Below the pieces are notes generated by a model. That model saw nothing but the letters and a program-made list of their open reading frames with translations. It was not told the origin of the DNA and did not search any database. From NCBI GenBank assembly GCA_026645575.1, contig JAPKMW010000038.1:27093-91092 (forward strand): a stretch of 64,000 bases of DNA, written 5' to 3'. The first letter of the stretch is position 1, and the number at the start of each line of letters is the position of its first letter. Made by a program: the position numbers and the translations under genes. This DNA comes from Caldilineaceae bacterium (GTDB taxonomy: Bacteria > Chloroflexota > Anaerolineae > Caldilineales > Caldilineaceae). Shown here in pieces: positions 1 to 11,114 of this stretch.

Positions 1-35
1 ATGTTGCATGATTTTTATGATTCGTGAACTACGCA

Positions 36-100
36 GGTGCGTGGCACTGGTCAGGACAACTTTGTCGTTCCAGCTAATCAACTGACCAGTGCCGCGCACC
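36..100. repeat. Intergenic hairpin downstream of glcE
   Basis: A 19-bp stem (36-54 against 82-100, one G/T mismatch) with a 27-nt loop lies directly after the glcE stop. There is no T-run, so it is not a classical intrinsic terminator, but its place after a stop codon fits transcript-end or mRNA-stabilising use. The left edge of the window otherwise holds no gene; glcF would be expected further left if the E. coli order holds. Confidence 0.6.
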
Positions 101-109
101 TAGCGCTGC

Positions 110-1222
110 TTAAAAAGTCGGAAACCGCTGCTGCGGATCTAAAGCAGCTTTGATTCGTTGGGTGAAGGCTTGCCCCTGTTGAACGCCGAGCAAGGGTTTG
201 GTGCTTTCGCCTCGCACGACTAAACCGCTCACCCCCTGTTGGGTGAGCCAGCCATCCAGCGTCTGGATCGGCGCCGGCCAAGCTAACCAGAGCAGATTGC
301 CACCCACGGCATAGCGGCGTGGCGCTCCTTGTGCCGCCAATGCGCTTTCCAGGTGGGCCGCTTTGCCGATGCTGGTCGCCACTTTGACCAGCGTTGTCCC
401 AGCCGGCGCCCAGGTAAATTCGCGGGCGGCTGTCCATAGTGCAGCGTCGGCATCAGCAGTGAACATTTCACCGGTAGCCGCTTGAGCGCCGATGATTTTG
501 CGGATTTGGTCAACCCGTTGGGCCAGCAAGTTAGACAAGCCACCAATACGGACAAGCAGTTGATAGGTTGGCGCTTTGTCCGCCGCTGTATCCACCACCA
601 GATCGAGTGCATAGACATCAAAATGGGTATCGACCACCCGTTGCATCCCGGCAACGGCGGATTGAATATCGCTGTAGCTGACTTGCAAAGTGGCATAGGC
701 TGCTGGCTGGGGGAAGACCTTAAAGCTCACCTCGGTGATGATGCCAAACTGGCCCAGGCTGCCCACCATCAATTTAGGCAAGTCAAACCCGGCGGCGTTC
801 TTCACGACTTTGCCGCCGCCACGCACCAGTCGCCCCTGCCCATCGACAAAGCGGACGCCGATCAAAAAATCGCGCACGCCACCATAGCGATAGCGCCCGG
901 AACCGCTGAGACCAGCAGCAACCGTGCCGCCTAAGGTTGCGCCGGCGTCTACCAACGGCGGGTCAAAGGGCATGAATTGCTCGTGTTGGGCCAACGCCGC
1001 GGCTACATCACGCAGCGGGGTGCCGGCCAACGCGGTGAAGGTATATTCGCCCGGTTCGTATTCGAGAATGCCGGCGAGACCGCGCATGTCGATCACCGGC
1101 GCAGCCTCCACCGCGGCAAAGGTATGTTTGCTCTGCCCACCCCGCACCGATAGGCGCACATAATTCTGGACAAGCGCTCCAATATCTTCAACGGATTGGG
1201 GCTGCACAAAAAGATTACTCAT
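110..1222 (-). CDS. glcE: Glycolate oxidase FAD-binding subunit GlcE-like
   Basis: A 370-residue FAD-binding oxidase of the PCMH type, close to the usual GlcE length (about 350). With GlcD and the iron-sulfur subunit GlcF it would oxidise glycolate to glyoxylate at the membrane. The FAD-domain glycines are visible in GATLGGTVAAGLSGSGR and VRGGGKVVKNAAGFDLPKLM, the latter being the typical GlcE signature. I start at the ATG at 1222 (MSNLFVQP); an in-frame TTG at 1231 is less likely. It sits 20 nt behind the broken DUF5615 gene and on the same strand as glcD, so the operon is glcD - DUF433 - DUF5615 - glcE. GlcF is not in the window. Confidence 0.85.
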   Translation of the reverse strand: MSNLFVQPQSVEDIGALVQNYVRLSVRGGQSKHTFAAVEAAPVIDMRGLAGILEYEPGEYTFTALAGTPLRDVAAALAQHEQFMPFDPPLVDAGATLGGTVAAGLSGSGRYRYGGVRDFLIGVRFVDGQGRLVRGGGKVVKNAAGFDLPKLMVGSLGQFGIITEVSFKVFPQPAAYATLQVSYSDIQSAVAGMQRVVDTHFDVYALDLVVDTAADKAPTYQLLVRIGGLSNLLAQRVDQIRKIIGAQAATGEMFTADADAALWTAAREFTWAPAGTTLVKVATSIGKAAHLESALAAQGAPRRYAVGGNLLWLAWPAPIQTLDGWLTQQGVSGLVVRGESTKPLLGVQQGQAFTQRIKAALDPQQRFPTF

Positions 1223-1242
1223 TGATCTCAACCAGTCAATTA

Positions 1243-1589
1243 CTATTTGCTAAACCGAACTTGGCCTTCGCTAACAACGACAAATTGATTCGGCAGCCGT
1301 TCCGCATAAGCGGATAGGAAGCGGCGAAGCGCATCAATCTTTTTCGCTGCCCGATCATCACTTAGACGTAGAAAGATCACACCATGATGAGGACGGCGTT
1401 CTCGATAAACTTTTCTCCGAAATCCTTATCATTTGTGATCAAAATCCACTGTTCGCGGTAGGCTTTTTCAATAATCGCATCGTCACTGATACTGCGTGCT
1501 TGCTCATAAACTGAGAAAACTTCGTGCCCTTCATCGCGTAGCCAGGCTGCCACGCCAGGGCCGGTGCATTCATCAACGAGAAAACGCAT
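1243..1589 (-). pseudogene. DUF5615 PIN-like toxin gene, frameshifted
   Basis: Reading from ATG 1589 gives MRFLVDECTGPGVAAWLRDE and continues to TNDKDFGEK, the N-terminal core of the DUF5615 PIN-like family with its conserved acidic residues, then stops after 70 codons. Shifting frame by one base at the T-run at 1411-1414 (A-run in the gene) restores VYRERRPHHGVIFLRLSDD and runs to a stop at 1243, giving about 115 residues, the normal family length. A missing base in a homopolymer is therefore the simplest reading: a true inactivating deletion, or an assembly or read error. The start overlaps the DUF433 stop (TAATG), typical of coupled antitoxin-toxin genes. Confidence 0.8.
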
Positions 1590-1837
1590 TAAGCCAACTC
1601 CGGGGTTAGCGGTAGAAAGTCGCTGTTGGCAAGCGATTTCGTTGCAAACAGAAAGCAGGCTTGAATGTCTTCAATCGTCAAGCCTTGGTATTCATCAAGA
1701 ATCTCATCGATAGTGGCGCCATGCGCTAATAGGTTCAGAATGTATTGGACAGTTAAGCGTGTACCGCGAATAACGGGCTTGCCGACCATCACCTGTGGGT
1801 TGATCGTAATCCGTTCTAATAGTTGTTGATCTTGCAT
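1589..1837 (-). CDS. DUF433 antitoxin-like protein
   Basis: An 82-residue protein with the DUF433 pattern: ITINPQVMVGKPVIRGTRLT, then a helical region ILDEYQGLTIEDIQACFLFA typical of the small winged-helix fold. DUF433 proteins are commonly paired with DUF5615 and are thought to be VapB-like antitoxins. The start at 1837 is supported by a strong AGGAGG at 1843-1849. The stop overlaps the start of the PIN-like gene by one base, implying translational coupling. The pair lies between glcD and glcE and shares their transcript direction. Confidence 0.85.
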   Translation of the reverse strand: MQDQQLLERITINPQVMVGKPVIRGTRLTVQYILNLLAHGATIDEILDEYQGLTIEDIQACFLFATKSLANSDFLPLTPELA

Positions 1838-1881
1838 CTTCTTACCTCCTAGCGGGAAATCCAGCACGGCCGTCCCATACC

Positions 1882-3327
1882 CTACTCTCGCGAAATAATG
1901 CCTTGCTTTTCCAACGGATGCGGCCCATGATGCGCCAGTGTCGGCGCGGTGCCATCGGGCAACATCTTGCCGCGATTGGCGAGTTCTTGCGGGTCGATGG
2001 CTTGGCGGATTTCGCGCATGACGCTTAGGTCGGTTTCGTTGAACATCACCGGCATAAAGTGGCGCTTTTCCATGCCGACGCCATGTTCGCCGGTGATCGA
2101 GCCGCCCAGGTCGATACACATTTGTAGGATGTCACCGGCCAGCGCTTCGGCCCGTTCCAGAGCGCCCTGCTCACGACCATTGTAGAGAATCAGCGGGTGC
2201 AAATTGCCGTCGCCGGCGTGAAAAACATTGGCAACGCGTAAATTGTACTGGCGACTGAGTGTCTCAATCCGCGCCAGCGCCTGACCCAAATGGCTGCGCG
2301 GCACCACACCATCCTGCACAATGTAATCGGGGCTGAGACGACCGACCGCTGAAAAGGCGCCCTTGCGCCCCTTCCAAATGCGCATCCGGTCGGCGTCATC
2401 GGCGGCGACCCGCACTTCAGTAGCGTCCGACTCTTCGATCACCTGCAACAGATGGGCAAATTCGGCCTCTACCTCGATGGACTCACCTTCCAACTCCACA
2501 ATCAACAGCGCCGCCACATCCGGGTAGCCAGCGTTGACCGACGCTTCCGCCGCCTCAATCGCCAGTCGATCCATAATTTCCATGGCGCCGGGCAACAGGC
2601 CAGAGGCAACCACACGCGCCACCGCATCCCCCGCCGCTTGTAGGCTATTATAGGCGGCCAGCACCGTGCGATAGCGTTCTGGTTTAGGCAGCAGCCGCAA
2701 GGTAATTTCCAATGCCACGCCAAAGAGACCTTCCGAGCCAACAAAAAAGCCGGTTAAGTCCGGGCCGACACCTTCTAGACTGTCGCCGCCCAGGTGGACC
2801 ACTTCGCCGTCGGGCAACACGGCTTTGATGCCCAACACATGGTTGGCCGTCATGCCATATTTCAAACAGTGAGCGCCGCCAGAATTAAAAGCGACATTAC
2901 CGCCGATAGTGCAAATGAGTTGGCTTGATGGATCAGGGGCATAGTAGAGACCGTGCGCCGCCGCCGCTTTGGAAACATCCAAGTTGACTACCCCCGGTTC
3001 TACCACCGCAATGCGCGCCTGCGGGTCGAGGCGCAGAATGCGATTAAGGCGATTGAGCGCAATGACAATCCCATTCTGAATCGGCAACGAACCGCCGGAA
3101 AGACTGGTGCCACTGCCGCGCGCCACAAAGGGTACGTTGTATTGATGACAGAGACGCACCGTCTCGATCACCTCTTCCTGGCTTTCGGCTAATACCACGG
3201 CCGCCGGGCGCGAACGAAAGGCGGTCAGCGCGTCGGATTCATAGGGTGTTAACTGCGGCGCCTTTTGCAGCAACCGCTTCTCAGGAAAACGAGTGGCAAG
3301 CGCCTGGAGCAGTTTTTCAGTCGTCAT
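1882..3327 (-). CDS. glcD: Glycolate oxidase subunit GlcD-like (FAD-linked oxidase)
   Basis: A 481-residue FAD-linked oxidase, matching GlcD (about 490). The FAD-binding PP-loop is seen in [20 protein letters not shown], and the C-terminal half carries the family signature [20 protein letters not shown] and [14 protein letters not shown]. It would catalyse oxidation of glycolate (or D-lactate) with GlcE. I start at ATG 3327 ([15 protein letters not shown]); the open frame runs on upstream but without family similarity. It is divergent from the amylopullulanase gene; the 394-bp gap holds both promoters. D-lactate dehydrogenase is the alternative substrate call, but the linked glcE favours glycolate oxidase. 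Confidence 0.88.
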   Translation of the reverse strand: MTTEKLLQALATRFPEKRLLQKAPQLTPYESDALTAFRSRPAAVVLAESQEEVIETVRLCHQYNVPFVARGSGTSLSGGSLPIQNGIVIALNRLNRILRLDPQARIAVVEPGVVNLDVSKAAAAHGLYYAPDPSSQLICTIGGNVAFNSGGAHCLKYGMTANHVLGIKAVLPDGEVVHLGGDSLEGVGPDLTGFFVGSEGLFGVALEITLRLLPKPERYRTVLAAYNSLQAAGDAVARVVASGLLPGAMEIMDRLAIEAAEASVNAGYPDVAALLIVELEGESIEVEAEFAHLLQVIEESDATEVRVAADDADRMRIWKGRKGAFSAVGRLSPDYIVQDGVVPRSHLGQALARIETLSRQYNLRVANVFHAGDGNLHPLILYNGREQGALERAEALAGDILQMCIDLGGSITGEHGVGMEKRHFMPVMFNETDLSVMREIRQAIDPQELANRGKMLPDGTAPTLAHHGPHPLEKQGIISRE

Positions 3328-3567
3328 AGGAAAATGTTCGTGAACAGTTATACAGACAGTTTTGCTGTCCTGATTGTAACGTAGAGGGGCAGCGTCCGTC
3401 AATTTAACATCGATCACACCGTTGCAACGCCATTGAAAGCTGAGCGCGTAATTCCACCACACCAGTTGAAAAGCTGAAAAGCAGCCGGATAGCTTCTCGC
3501 AAGTCCGTGACGCGCTGGGAACAGTGGCAGTTTGCGATCTCCCTGACTGAAAAGCAATCGCTTCGTT

Positions 3568-3581
3568 ACGACAATTGTCGT
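3568..3581. promoter_or_regulatory. Palindrome ACGACAATTGTCGT
   Basis: A perfect 14-bp palindrome 17 bp upstream of the likely -35 box of the amylopullulanase promoter. Its position suits an activator or a second repressor site. The cognate regulator is unknown. Confidence 0.45.
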
Positions 3582-3597
3582 ACAGCCTATCGTAAAT

Positions 3598-3628
3598 TTG
3601 ACAATTTATAGTACATCTGTGGTACACT
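3598..3628 (+). promoter_or_regulatory. Likely sigma-70 promoter of the amylopullulanase gene
   Basis: A perfect TTGACA at 3598-3603 is followed after 19 bp by TACACT at 3623-3628. The spacing is slightly long and the -10 box is 4/6. Transcription would begin about 3635, just before or within the LacI-type operator. Confidence 0.5.
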
Positions 3629-3638
3629 TTTCGCCAAT

Positions 3639-3660
3639 TTAATGCAACCGCTTGCATTAA
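3639..3660. promoter_or_regulatory. LacI/MalR-family operator
   Basis: A 9-bp perfect inverted repeat around CCGC, core GCAACCGCTTGC, exactly fits the GCAAnCGnTTGC consensus of LacI-family regulators such as MalR and CcpA. It lies at the predicted transcription start, where a bound repressor would block the amylase-pullulanase gene until maltodextrin is present. The LacI gene in this window (54.5-55.6 kb) has a different operator core, so the cognate repressor is probably encoded elsewhere. Confidence 0.65.
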
Positions 3661-3721
3661 CAAACTGCGCTCCCTTTGTTTACATTTTTGTAGATTTGCA
3701 AAGTTCATACTGGAGGACCCG

Positions 3722-6700
3722 ATGCGAGATATGCCCAAACGCGCTCGTCTGTTGCATGGCCTGGTGGTCATTGCGTTGCTCTCTTCTCTGCTCGGCACAC
3801 CCCTAACATCGCTGCCCGCCTTAGCCGATCACACGCCCACCCCGACCAGCGTCGCCCTGGTCGGGGATTTGCAAAGTGAAATTGGTTGCCCCGGCGATTG
3901 GCAACCTGAATGCGTCGCCAGTGAACTCACGAACGATGCCAATGATGATGTCTGGCAAGGCACATTTACCTTGCCGGCCGGCGCCTGGAAGTACAAAGCG
4001 GCGCTCAATGATAGTTGGGCGGAAAACTACGGCGCCAACGCCCAAGCCAATGGCGCTGACATTCCGCTCAATCTCGCCACCGCCACCAACGTAAAATTCT
4101 ATTACGATCACAAATCCCACTGGATCACGAATAACCAGACGGCAGTGATTGCCGTTGCGCCCGGTAGCTTCCAGAGTGAACTGGGCTGTTCCGGCGACTG
4201 GCAGCCGGACTGCTTGCGCTCCTGGTTGCAAGACCCTGACGGCGACGGGATCTACACCTTTGTCACGACGGCCCTCCCTGCCGGCAGTTATGCGGGTAAA
4301 GTTGCGCTCAACGAAAGTTGGACCATCAACTATGGCGCCGGCGGTGTCCAAGATGGCCCTGACATTCCATTTACTGTTGCCAACAACGGCGATACCGTCA
4401 CCTTTAGCTACAACGCCACGACCCATGTGTTGACCATCACCGTCCCCACTGAACCGACCGACGACCTGGCGGCGCTTGTCCAAGCACCGGTGCGCCATCC
4501 CATCCAGGATGCCGTCTTCTATTTTGTCATGCCCGACCGCTTCCACAACGGCAGCACCGCCAACGACCAGGGTGGTCTCACCGGCGACCGCCTAGTCACC
4601 GGCTTTGACCCGACCGACAAGGGCTTCTATCATGGCGGCGACCTGGCCGGCCTCCTGGCAAAGATGGATTATCTCGACCAGATGGGCGTGACCGCTATCT
4701 GGATGACGCCGATGTTCAAGAATCGCCCGGTGCAGGGCAGCGGCAGTGACATTTCCGCCGGCTACCACGGCTACTGGATCACCGACTTCACCCAGATCGA
4801 CCCCCACTTTGGCACCAACGCCGAGTTGGAACAGGTGATCACCGAGGCGCATAACCGGGGCATCAAGATCTTCTTTGACATCATCACCAACCACACAGCC
4901 GATGTCATTCAGTATGCGGAAAATCAATATAGTTACCGCAACAAGGCCGACTTCCCTTATAAAGATGCCGACGGCGCGACCTTTGATGACCGTGACTATG
5001 CCGGCGGCACAACCTTCCCGACCTTAAACGCAACAACCAGCTTCCCCTATACGCCGGTCTTTGCGCAGCCGAGTGACGCCACGGTGAAAGTCCCTGCCTG
5101 GCTCAATGACCCGATCTACTATCACAACCGCGGCAACTCCACTTTTGTCGGCGAAAACTCACTCTATGGCGATTTCTTCGGCCTGGACGATCTCTTCACC
5201 GAACAGCCGGCTGTGGTGCAGGGGTTGATCGACATCCACAAGATCTGGATCACCAACTTTGATATTGACGGCTTCCGCGTCGATACAGTCAAGCATGTCA
5301 ACGCCGAATTCTGGCAACAATTCGCCCCGGCCATTCTCGACCATGCCAAAGCCGCCGGCAAAAATGACTTCTTCATCTTTGGCGAAGTCTTTAGCGGCAA
5401 TGTCAACCTCCTGAGTTACTACACCACCGCTGCATCCATGCCCGCCGTGTTGGACTTCCAATTCCAGGAAGGCGTGCGCAGCTACATCTCTAATGGCGGC
5501 GCATCCGATGGCATGAAGAGCGTCTTTGAAAACGACGACTATTACATCGACGCCGACAGCAACGCCTATGCGCTGCCCACCTTTATCGGCAACCATGACC
5601 GGGGCCGCTTTGGCTGGTTCCTCAAGAGCGACCAGCCGACCGCCAGCGATGCACAACTGCTGGCCCGCAGCAAGCTGGCCCATGCGCTTATGTACTTTGC
5701 CCGTGGGATGCCCGTGGTCTACTATGGTGACGAACAGGGCTTCACCGGCGACGGCGGCGACAAAGATGCGCGCCAGGATATGATGCCCAGCCAGGTCGCC
5801 TCGTATAACGACGACGACCTGATCGGCACCACGGCCACCACCGCCGACGCCAACTTTGACCAAAATCACCCGCTCTATCTGGCCTACCAGAGCTATGCAA
5901 CCCTGCGCCAGGCTCACCCCGCCTTGGTCAATGGCGCACAGATTCACCGCTATAGCAGCAACGCGGCCGGAATCTACGCCTTTAGCCGCATGGAACGGCA
6001 AGAACGGGTTGAATATGTGGTCGCGGTCAACAGCGCCACCGGCCCCCAAAGCGCCACTGTGCCGACTTTCTACGCCGCTGGGACACAATTTGACCTGCTG
6101 CTGGCCGAAGGGTCAGTTGCTGCCAGCTTGACCACTGACGCCAATGGCGCCCTTGCCATCAACCTGCCGGCGCTCGGCTTCGCTATCTACAAAGCCGCCG
6201 TCGCCCTGCCGGCCAGCACCGCCGCGCCGACGATCAGCATTAGCAACCTGACCAACAATCAGGAAGTGACGTTGGGAACCCAAAATCTGGACGGCAACAC
6301 GGTTCCCGACCGGCTGGAGATTCGGGCGGCGGTCGCCGGCACGGGCTACGCCGAAGTAACCTTTGCCGTGCGCGCCACAGGAACGACCACCTACACCGTC
6401 GTTGGCGTCGATGACAACCCGCCCTACCGCGTCTTCTACAACGCCAAAGGCTTGCCGGCCAACACAACGCTTGATATTCTGGCGATTGTCAACGATCTCA
6501 ACGGCAATCTCAAGGGCGCCACGGTAACGGGCGTTAAGCCGGTTACGGCCACGCCGCCTAGCGATAGCCAGTACAAGTACGCCGTAATCCACTATCAACG
6601 CAGCGCCGGCGACTATGGTGATCACACGACCGGCAACTACAACGACTTCTGGGGTCTCCACCTGTGGGGCGAGGCGATTGACGCCAGCGAAGGCACTGAA

Positions 6701-9700
6701 TGGACGACGCCCAAACCCTTCCTGGGTGAAGACAGCTATGGCCGCTTTGCCTGGATCAAGTTGCAGGATTCAAGCAAGGATGTTAACTTCATCGTCCACA
6801 AGGGCGATGTCAAAGATGGCACTGACGCTGACCGCAAATTCAACCCTAACAGCGACAGCCCGGAGATCTGGCTGAAACAAGGCGATGCCAACTTCTATAC
6901 CTCGCAAGCCGCGGCGCAGGGCTTTGTGACCATTCACTACAAGCGCACCGATGCTACCTACACCGGCTGGGGTCTCCACCTCTGGGGTGACGGCTTGGGG
7001 ACAGGCGTGCCGACAGAGTGGGCCAATCCGCGCGCCTATGACGGCGTTGATGATTTCGGCGCTTATTGGAACGTGCCGATTAGCGACGCCACTAAGCCCG
7101 TCAACTTCATCATTCACCAGGGTGATACCAAAGACCCCGGCCCCGACCAGAGCATGAACCCGCTCGATGGCGCTGACGCCTGGGTCATCTCCGGCGATGC
7201 AACGGTCTACAAGCAGCGGGGCGCGGCGGAAAAATTCGCCATTATCCACTATCACCGCCCCGCCGGTGACTATGGCGCGCCCGAAGGGCTCCCGACCAGC
7301 AGCAACTATGCCGATTTCTGGGGGATGCACGTCTGGGATGGTGCGGCTGCACCCAATCCATCTTGGCAGCAGCCGGTGAAACCGGCCGGGCAAGATGGCT
7401 TTGGCATCTGGTTCAAAGTGCCGTTGACCGCGGACGCCACCGAACTGGCCTACATTCTGCACCGGGGCGACACCAAAGACCCCGGCCCGGATCAGTTCCT
7501 GAAGCTGGGCAAGTTTGGCTATGAGGTCTGGCAATTGCAAGGCGCCGCAGCCGAAGACGATTACCTGCTGCCCATCCGCAAGGGCGCTGTGGCCGGCGGT
7601 GACTTGAGCAAAGCCCAGGCCCACTGGGTTAGCCAGGATACGATTGCCTGGGACATTGGGGCCAGCCCCAACACGACCTACACGCTGGTCTATGCTGCGG
7701 AAGGTGGGTTGCAGTTGACCGCCAACGGTATCACCGGCGGCAGCGCGCTGAATCTGACCTATGACGCTGCGGGGTTGAGCGACGCCGTCAAGGCCAAGTT
7801 CCCGCACCTGGCAACCTATAAGGCATTCAAGATCAGCGCCGGTGACTTATCCGCCGTCCCGACCATCCTCAAGGGGCAGACGGCAATTGCAGCCATGAGC
7901 GGCGGTCTGGTCGTCGATGCCACCAGTTTGCAACTCCCCGGTGTGTTGGACGAATTGTACACCTACACGGGGACATTGGGCGTCAGCTACAACGGTAACG
8001 CGCCGACTCTCAGCATCTGGGCGCCGACAGCTAAATCAGTGAAGTTGCACCTCTTTGACAACAGCACCGTGCCGACCGCCACCCAAATCATCGACATGAC
8101 GGCGGGCGACAAAGGCGTCTGGCGCGCCACCGGCGATGCCAGTTGGACGGGCAAGTATTATCTCTACGAAGTTGCCGTCTATGTGCGCAAAACGGACCAG
8201 GTGGAACAGAACATTGTCACCGATCCCTATTCGCTGGCGCTGGCGACCAATAGCCAACGCAGCCTGATTGTCAACCTGGATGATCCGGCGCTGAAACCAG
8301 CCAATTGGGACACCCATACCACGCCATCGCTAACGGCGCCGGAAAATAGTGTCCTCTACGAGTTGCATGTGCGCGACTTTAGCATCAATGACAGCACCGT
8401 GCCGGCGGCAGATCGCGGCACCTTTAACGCCTTTACCGCAACCAACAGCAACGGCATGAAGCACCTCAAGTCGCTGGCTGCTGCCGGGTTGACCCATGTC
8501 CACCTGCTGCCGGCCTTTGACTGCGCGACCATCAACGAGAACAAAGCCGAGCGGGTCGAGCCGACGATCCCCAACGCCGCCCCTGATTCCGACCAGCAAC
8601 AGGCGGCAGTGGATGCAGTGAAGGATCAGGATGGCTTTAACTGGTGCTATGACCCCTATCACTACACCGTGCCAGAAGGCAGTTATGCCACCAACCCCGA
8701 AGGCGTCACCCGCATCATCGAATTCCGCAAAATGGTGCAGGCGCTCCATGCCGCCAAGTTGCGCGTGGTGATGGATGTGGTCTATAACCATACCGCCGCC
8801 AGCGGTCAGGACGCCAAATCGGTTTTGGACAAGGTCGTCCCCGGCTACTACCATCGTCTCAACGCCGACGGCGCTGTCGAAACCAGCACCTGTTGCCAGA
8901 ACACGGCGACCGAACATGCCATGATGGAAAAGCTGATGATCGACTCGCTCGTCACCTGGGCGACGATGTATGGCGTCGATGGTTTCCGCTTCGACCTCAT
9001 GGGCCATCACATGAAGAGCAACATGGAGAAGGTGCGTGACACCCTGCGTGCCATCGACCCAAACATCATCATCTATGGCGAAGGCTGGAACTTTGGCGAA
9101 GTGGCAAACGACGTGCGCGGCGTCAACGCCACCCAACTCAACCTGGCTGGCACCGGCATCGGCACCTTTAGCGACCGCCTGCGTGATGCGGTGCGGGGCG
9201 GCGGGCCATTTGACGGCAGCAACGATCTGGTCAAAAACCAGGGCTTTATCAATGGTCTCTACTATGATCCCAACAGCGCCAACAGTGGTTCCGCCGCTGA
9301 AAAGGCCGAACTGTTGCTCTCGGCGGATCAGATTCGGGTTGGCCTGGCCGGCAACCTGGCCGACTATGAGTTTATCGACCGCAACGGCAATCTGGTCAAG
9401 GGGTCGCAGGTCGATTACAATGGCTCGCCCGCTGGGTACAACCAAGACCCGCAAGAGCATATCATCTATGTCGAAGCGCACGACAACCAGACCTTGTGGG
9501 ACATCAGCGCCTACAAACATGCGTCCAGTGTGAGCATGGCCGACCGTGTGCGGGCGCAGAACTTGGGCATCGACTTCACCGTGCTGGCGCAGGGCGTCCC
9601 CTTCCTCCACGCCGGGCAGGAGATTCTGCGTTCCAAGTCGCTCGACCGCAACAGCTATAACTCCGGCGACTGGTTCAACAAATTGGACTTCACCTACCAG

Positions 9701-10996
9701 AGCAACAACTGGGGCGTTGGTCTGCCGCCGGCGGGGGACAATGGCAGCAACTGGCCGATCATGCAGCCGCTGTTGGCGAATCCGGCGCTGGCGCCGACCT
9801 CCGCCGAGATTCTGACCAGCCTGGAACATCTCCAGACGATGTTGCAGATCCGCAAGAGTTCACCCCTCTTCCGCCTGCGGACCGAGGCCGATGTGATGGG
9901 ACGGCTGCGCTTCTACAACACCGGTCCAGCCCAGATCCCCGGCTTGATCGTCATAAGCCTGGCCGATAATGTCGCCGGGCTGCGCGATCTCGACCCGGCG
10001 CGGGAATTGGTTGTCGTTCTCTTCAATGCCAGCGATGAAGCGCAAACCTTCACTGATGCCGCGTTCCAGGGGTTGAAACTGGCGCTCCATCCGGCCTTGG
10101 CGGGAGGGAGCGATAGTGTGGTCAAGACAGCCAGCTTTACTTCGGCCAGCGGCAGCTTTACCATCCCGGCGCGCACCACGGCTGTCTTTGTCGATGGGAT
10201 TACAACGGTGACAGTTGCCCTCAATAGTGTGCCGCAAGCGGCGACGAATATGGCCTTTAGCGGTAGCTTTGGCGGTTTCCTGCTTGATGACCCAGCCAGC
10301 GACGATGGTGATTTCTACGGCAAGAGCCGCACCTTCGACGTGGTGCCGGGGACCTACACGGTGCGACGTAGCAACAGCGCCAGTTGGTTTACCACGGCCA
10401 TCACCTGCACACCCGGCGGCGCTACCGTCAATCTCGCCAATCGGAGCGTTAGCCTGACGATCAGCGAAGGGATCAACGTCACCTGCACCTTTACCGAAGA
10501 ACAAGCGGCGCGCGTAATCGCTCGCTCCTACCATGACCTGAATCGCAATGGGCGGCGCAATAGGGCTGATGCGTGGCTGGCGGGTTGGGCGATGAGCGTT
10601 AGTACTGCGCCGACGGCCACGGTTGCCAGCGCTGTAACCAACAACAGTGTCAATCCCAATGTCAATGAGGCCCGCTTCAACAACCTACGCGCCGGCAGTT
10701 ATACGGTCTGCACGACGTTGCAAGATGGCTGGACGGCCAGCGATCCGGCGGCCCCCACCCCAGGATATGGCAAGCCTTGTAAAGCCGTCACCCTGACACC
10801 CGGTCAGGGGGCGGTGCTGCTCTATGGCGTCTACCAGCCGACCGTCCAGGCTGCCAATGCGGCGGCTGATGAAGGTGCGACAGATGTTGATCTGGTGGTC
10901 AACCTGGCGCCTGAAGCTGATGAAGAGGTGAGCGATAGTGAGTCGCTAGAGGAGAGCGGCGCGCAGCGGTTGTTCTTGCCGCTGCTACACCGGTAG
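3722..10996 (+). CDS. Secreted bifunctional alpha-amylase / pullulanase (two GH13 modules)
   Basis: A 2424-residue exported starch-degrading enzyme. Residues 1-35 are a signal peptide ([19 protein letters not shown]). Two X25-type modules (about 40-135 and 140-240) each carry LNxSWxxNYG. The first GH13 domain (about 255-830) has catalytic D521 (GFRVDTVKH), E555 (FIFGEVF) and D626 (GNHDRGRF). After an Ig-like stretch come three pullulanase-associated starch-binding repeats starting near 952, 1067 and 1170 (FWGLHLWG type). A CBM48-like domain (about 1419) leads into the second GH13 domain with D1758 ([10 protein letters not shown]), E1787 (IYGEGWNFG) and D1921 (VEAHDNQT), of the pullulanase alpha-1,6 type. 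The tail has two small beta domains, one SdrD/Cna-B-like ([12 protein letters not shown]), and ends [14 protein letters not shown] precedes the ATG. It would debranch and hydrolyse starch outside the cell. Confidence 0.93.
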   Translation: MRDMPKRARLLHGLVVIALLSSLLGTPLTSLPALADHTPTPTSVALVGDLQSEIGCPGDWQPECVASELTNDANDDVWQGTFTLPAGAWKYKAALNDSWAENYGANAQANGADIPLNLATATNVKFYYDHKSHWITNNQTAVIAVAPGSFQSELGCSGDWQPDCLRSWLQDPDGDGIYTFVTTALPAGSYAGKVALNESWTINYGAGGVQDGPDIPFTVANNGDTVTFSYNATTHVLTITVPTEPTDDLAALVQAPVRHPIQDAVFYFVMPDRFHNGSTANDQGGLTGDRLVTGFDPTDKGFYHGGDLAGLLAKMDYLDQMGVTAIWMTPMFKNRPVQGSGSDISAGYHGYWITDFTQIDPHFGTNAELEQVITEAHNRGIKIFFDIITNHTADVIQYAENQYSYRNKADFPYKDADGATFDDRDYAGGTTFPTLNATTSFPYTPVFAQPSDATVKVPAWLNDPIYYHNRGNSTFVGENSLYGDFFGLDDLFTEQPAVVQGLIDIHKIWITNFDIDGFRVDTVKHVNAEFWQQFAPAILDHAKAAGKNDFFIFGEVFSGNVNLLSYYTTAASMPAVLDFQFQEGVRSYISNGGASDGMKSVFENDDYYIDADSNAYALPTFIGNHDRGRFGWFLKSDQPTASDAQLLARSKLAHALMYFARGMPVVYYGDEQGFTGDGGDKDARQDMMPSQVASYNDDDLIGTTATTADANFDQNHPLYLAYQSYATLRQAHPALVNGAQIHRYSSNAAGIYAFSRMERQERVEYVVAVNSATGPQSATVPTFYAAGTQFDLLLAEGSVAASLTTDANGALAINLPALGFAIYKAAVALPASTAAPTISISNLTNNQEVTLGTQNLDGNTVPDRLEIRAAVAGTGYAEVTFAVRATGTTTYTVVGVDDNPPYRVFYNAKGLPANTTLDILAIVNDLNGNLKGATVTGVKPVTATPPSDSQYKYAVIHYQRSAGDYGDHTTGNYNDFWGLHLWGEAIDASEGTEWTTPKPFLGEDSYGRFAWIKLQDSSKDVNFIVHKGDVKDGTDADRKFNPNSDSPEIWLKQGDANFYTSQAAAQGFVTIHYKRTDATYTGWGLHLWGDGLGTGVPTEWANPRAYDGVDDFGAYWNVPISDATKPVNFIIHQGDTKDPGPDQSMNPLDGADAWVISGDATVYKQRGAAEKFAIIHYHRPAGDYGAPEGLPTSSNYADFWGMHVWDGAAAPNPSWQQPVKPAGQDGFGIWFKVPLTADATELAYILHRGDTKDPGPDQFLKLGKFGYEVWQLQGAAAEDDYLLPIRKGAVAGGDLSKAQAHWVSQDTIAWDIGASPNTTYTLVYAAEGGLQLTANGITGGSALNLTYDAAGLSDAVKAKFPHLATYKAFKISAGDLSAVPTILKGQTAIAAMSGGLVVDATSLQLPGVLDELYTYTGTLGVSYNGNAPTLSIWAPTAKSVKLHLFDNSTVPTATQIIDMTAGDKGVWRATGDASWTGKYYLYEVAVYVRKTDQVEQNIVTDPYSLALATNSQRSLIVNLDDPALKPANWDTHTTPSLTAPENSVLYELHVRDFSINDSTVPAADRGTFNAFTATNSNGMKHLKSLAAAGLTHVHLLPAFDCATINENKAERVEPTIPNAAPDSDQQQAAVDAVKDQDGFNWCYDPYHYTVPEGSYATNPEGVTRIIEFRKMVQALHAAKLRVVMDVVYNHTAASGQDAKSVLDKVVPGYYHRLNADGAVETSTCCQNTATEHAMMEKLMIDSLVTWATMYGVDGFRFDLMGHHMKSNMEKVRDTLRAIDPNIIIYGEGWNFGEVANDVRGVNATQLNLAGTGIGTFSDRLRDAVRGGGPFDGSNDLVKNQGFINGLYYDPNSANSGSAAEKAELLLSADQIRVGLAGNLADYEFIDRNGNLVKGSQVDYNGSPAGYNQDPQEHIIYVEAHDNQTLWDISAYKHASSVSMADRVRAQNLGIDFTVLAQGVPFLHAGQEILRSKSLDRNSYNSGDWFNKLDFTYQSNNWGVGLPPAGDNGSNWPIMQPLLANPALAPTSAEILTSLEHLQTMLQIRKSSPLFRLRTEADVMGRLRFYNTGPAQIPGLIVISLADNVAGLRDLDPARELVVVLFNASDEAQTFTDAAFQGLKLALHPALAGGSDSVVKTASFTSASGSFTIPARTTAVFVDGITTVTVALNSVPQAATNMAFSGSFGGFLLDDPASDDGDFYGKSRTFDVVPGTYTVRRSNSASWFTTAITCTPGGATVNLANRSVSLTISEGINVTCTFTEEQAARVIARSYHDLNRNGRRNRADAWLAGWAMSVSTAPTATVASAVTNNSVNPNVNEARFNNLRAGSYTVCTTLQDGWTASDPAAPTPGYGKPCKAVTLTPGQGAVLLYGVYQPTVQAANAAADEGATDVDLVVNLAPEADEEVSDSESLEESGAQRLFLPLLHR

Positions 10997-11039
10997 GTGT
11001 AGAGGGCGCTCCGCAGCAGTAGACTGAGATGGTCGACTT

Positions 11040-11114
11040 GCAAGCGTGCCGGGGACGGGCCAGTTGTCATTCACGATGGTGGAACATTTTCTGGCCCGTC
11101 CCCGGCACGCTTGC
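11040..11114. repeat. 24-bp perfect inverted repeat after the amylopullulanase
   Basis: The 24-nt arm at 11040-11063 (core GTGCCGGGGACGGGCCAG) is repeated in inverse at 11091-11114 with a 27-nt loop. It lies 43 bp after the stop codon and probably ends or protects the long mRNA. No T-run follows. Confidence 0.7.

Larger units (their letters stand above)
3328..3721. promoter_or_regulatory. Divergent promoter region glcD / amylopullulanase
   Basis: This 394-bp gap has no gene. It separates the glcD start from the amylopullulanase start and contains the palindrome at 3568-3581, the likely plus-strand promoter at 3598-3628, the LacI-type operator at 3639-3660, and a ribosome-binding site GGAGG at 3712-3716. 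No clear minus-strand promoter for glcD was recognised. Confidence 0.6.

Noticed and set aside
5159..6088. Long minus-strand frame opposite the amylase module
   Set aside because: Same antisense effect of GC-rich codons; repetitive Gly/Val/Ala composition without domain.
8330..9829. A long open frame on the minus strand opposite the pullulanase module
   Set aside because: It mirrors the codon pattern of the real plus-strand gene, has no family likeness and no ribosome-binding site.
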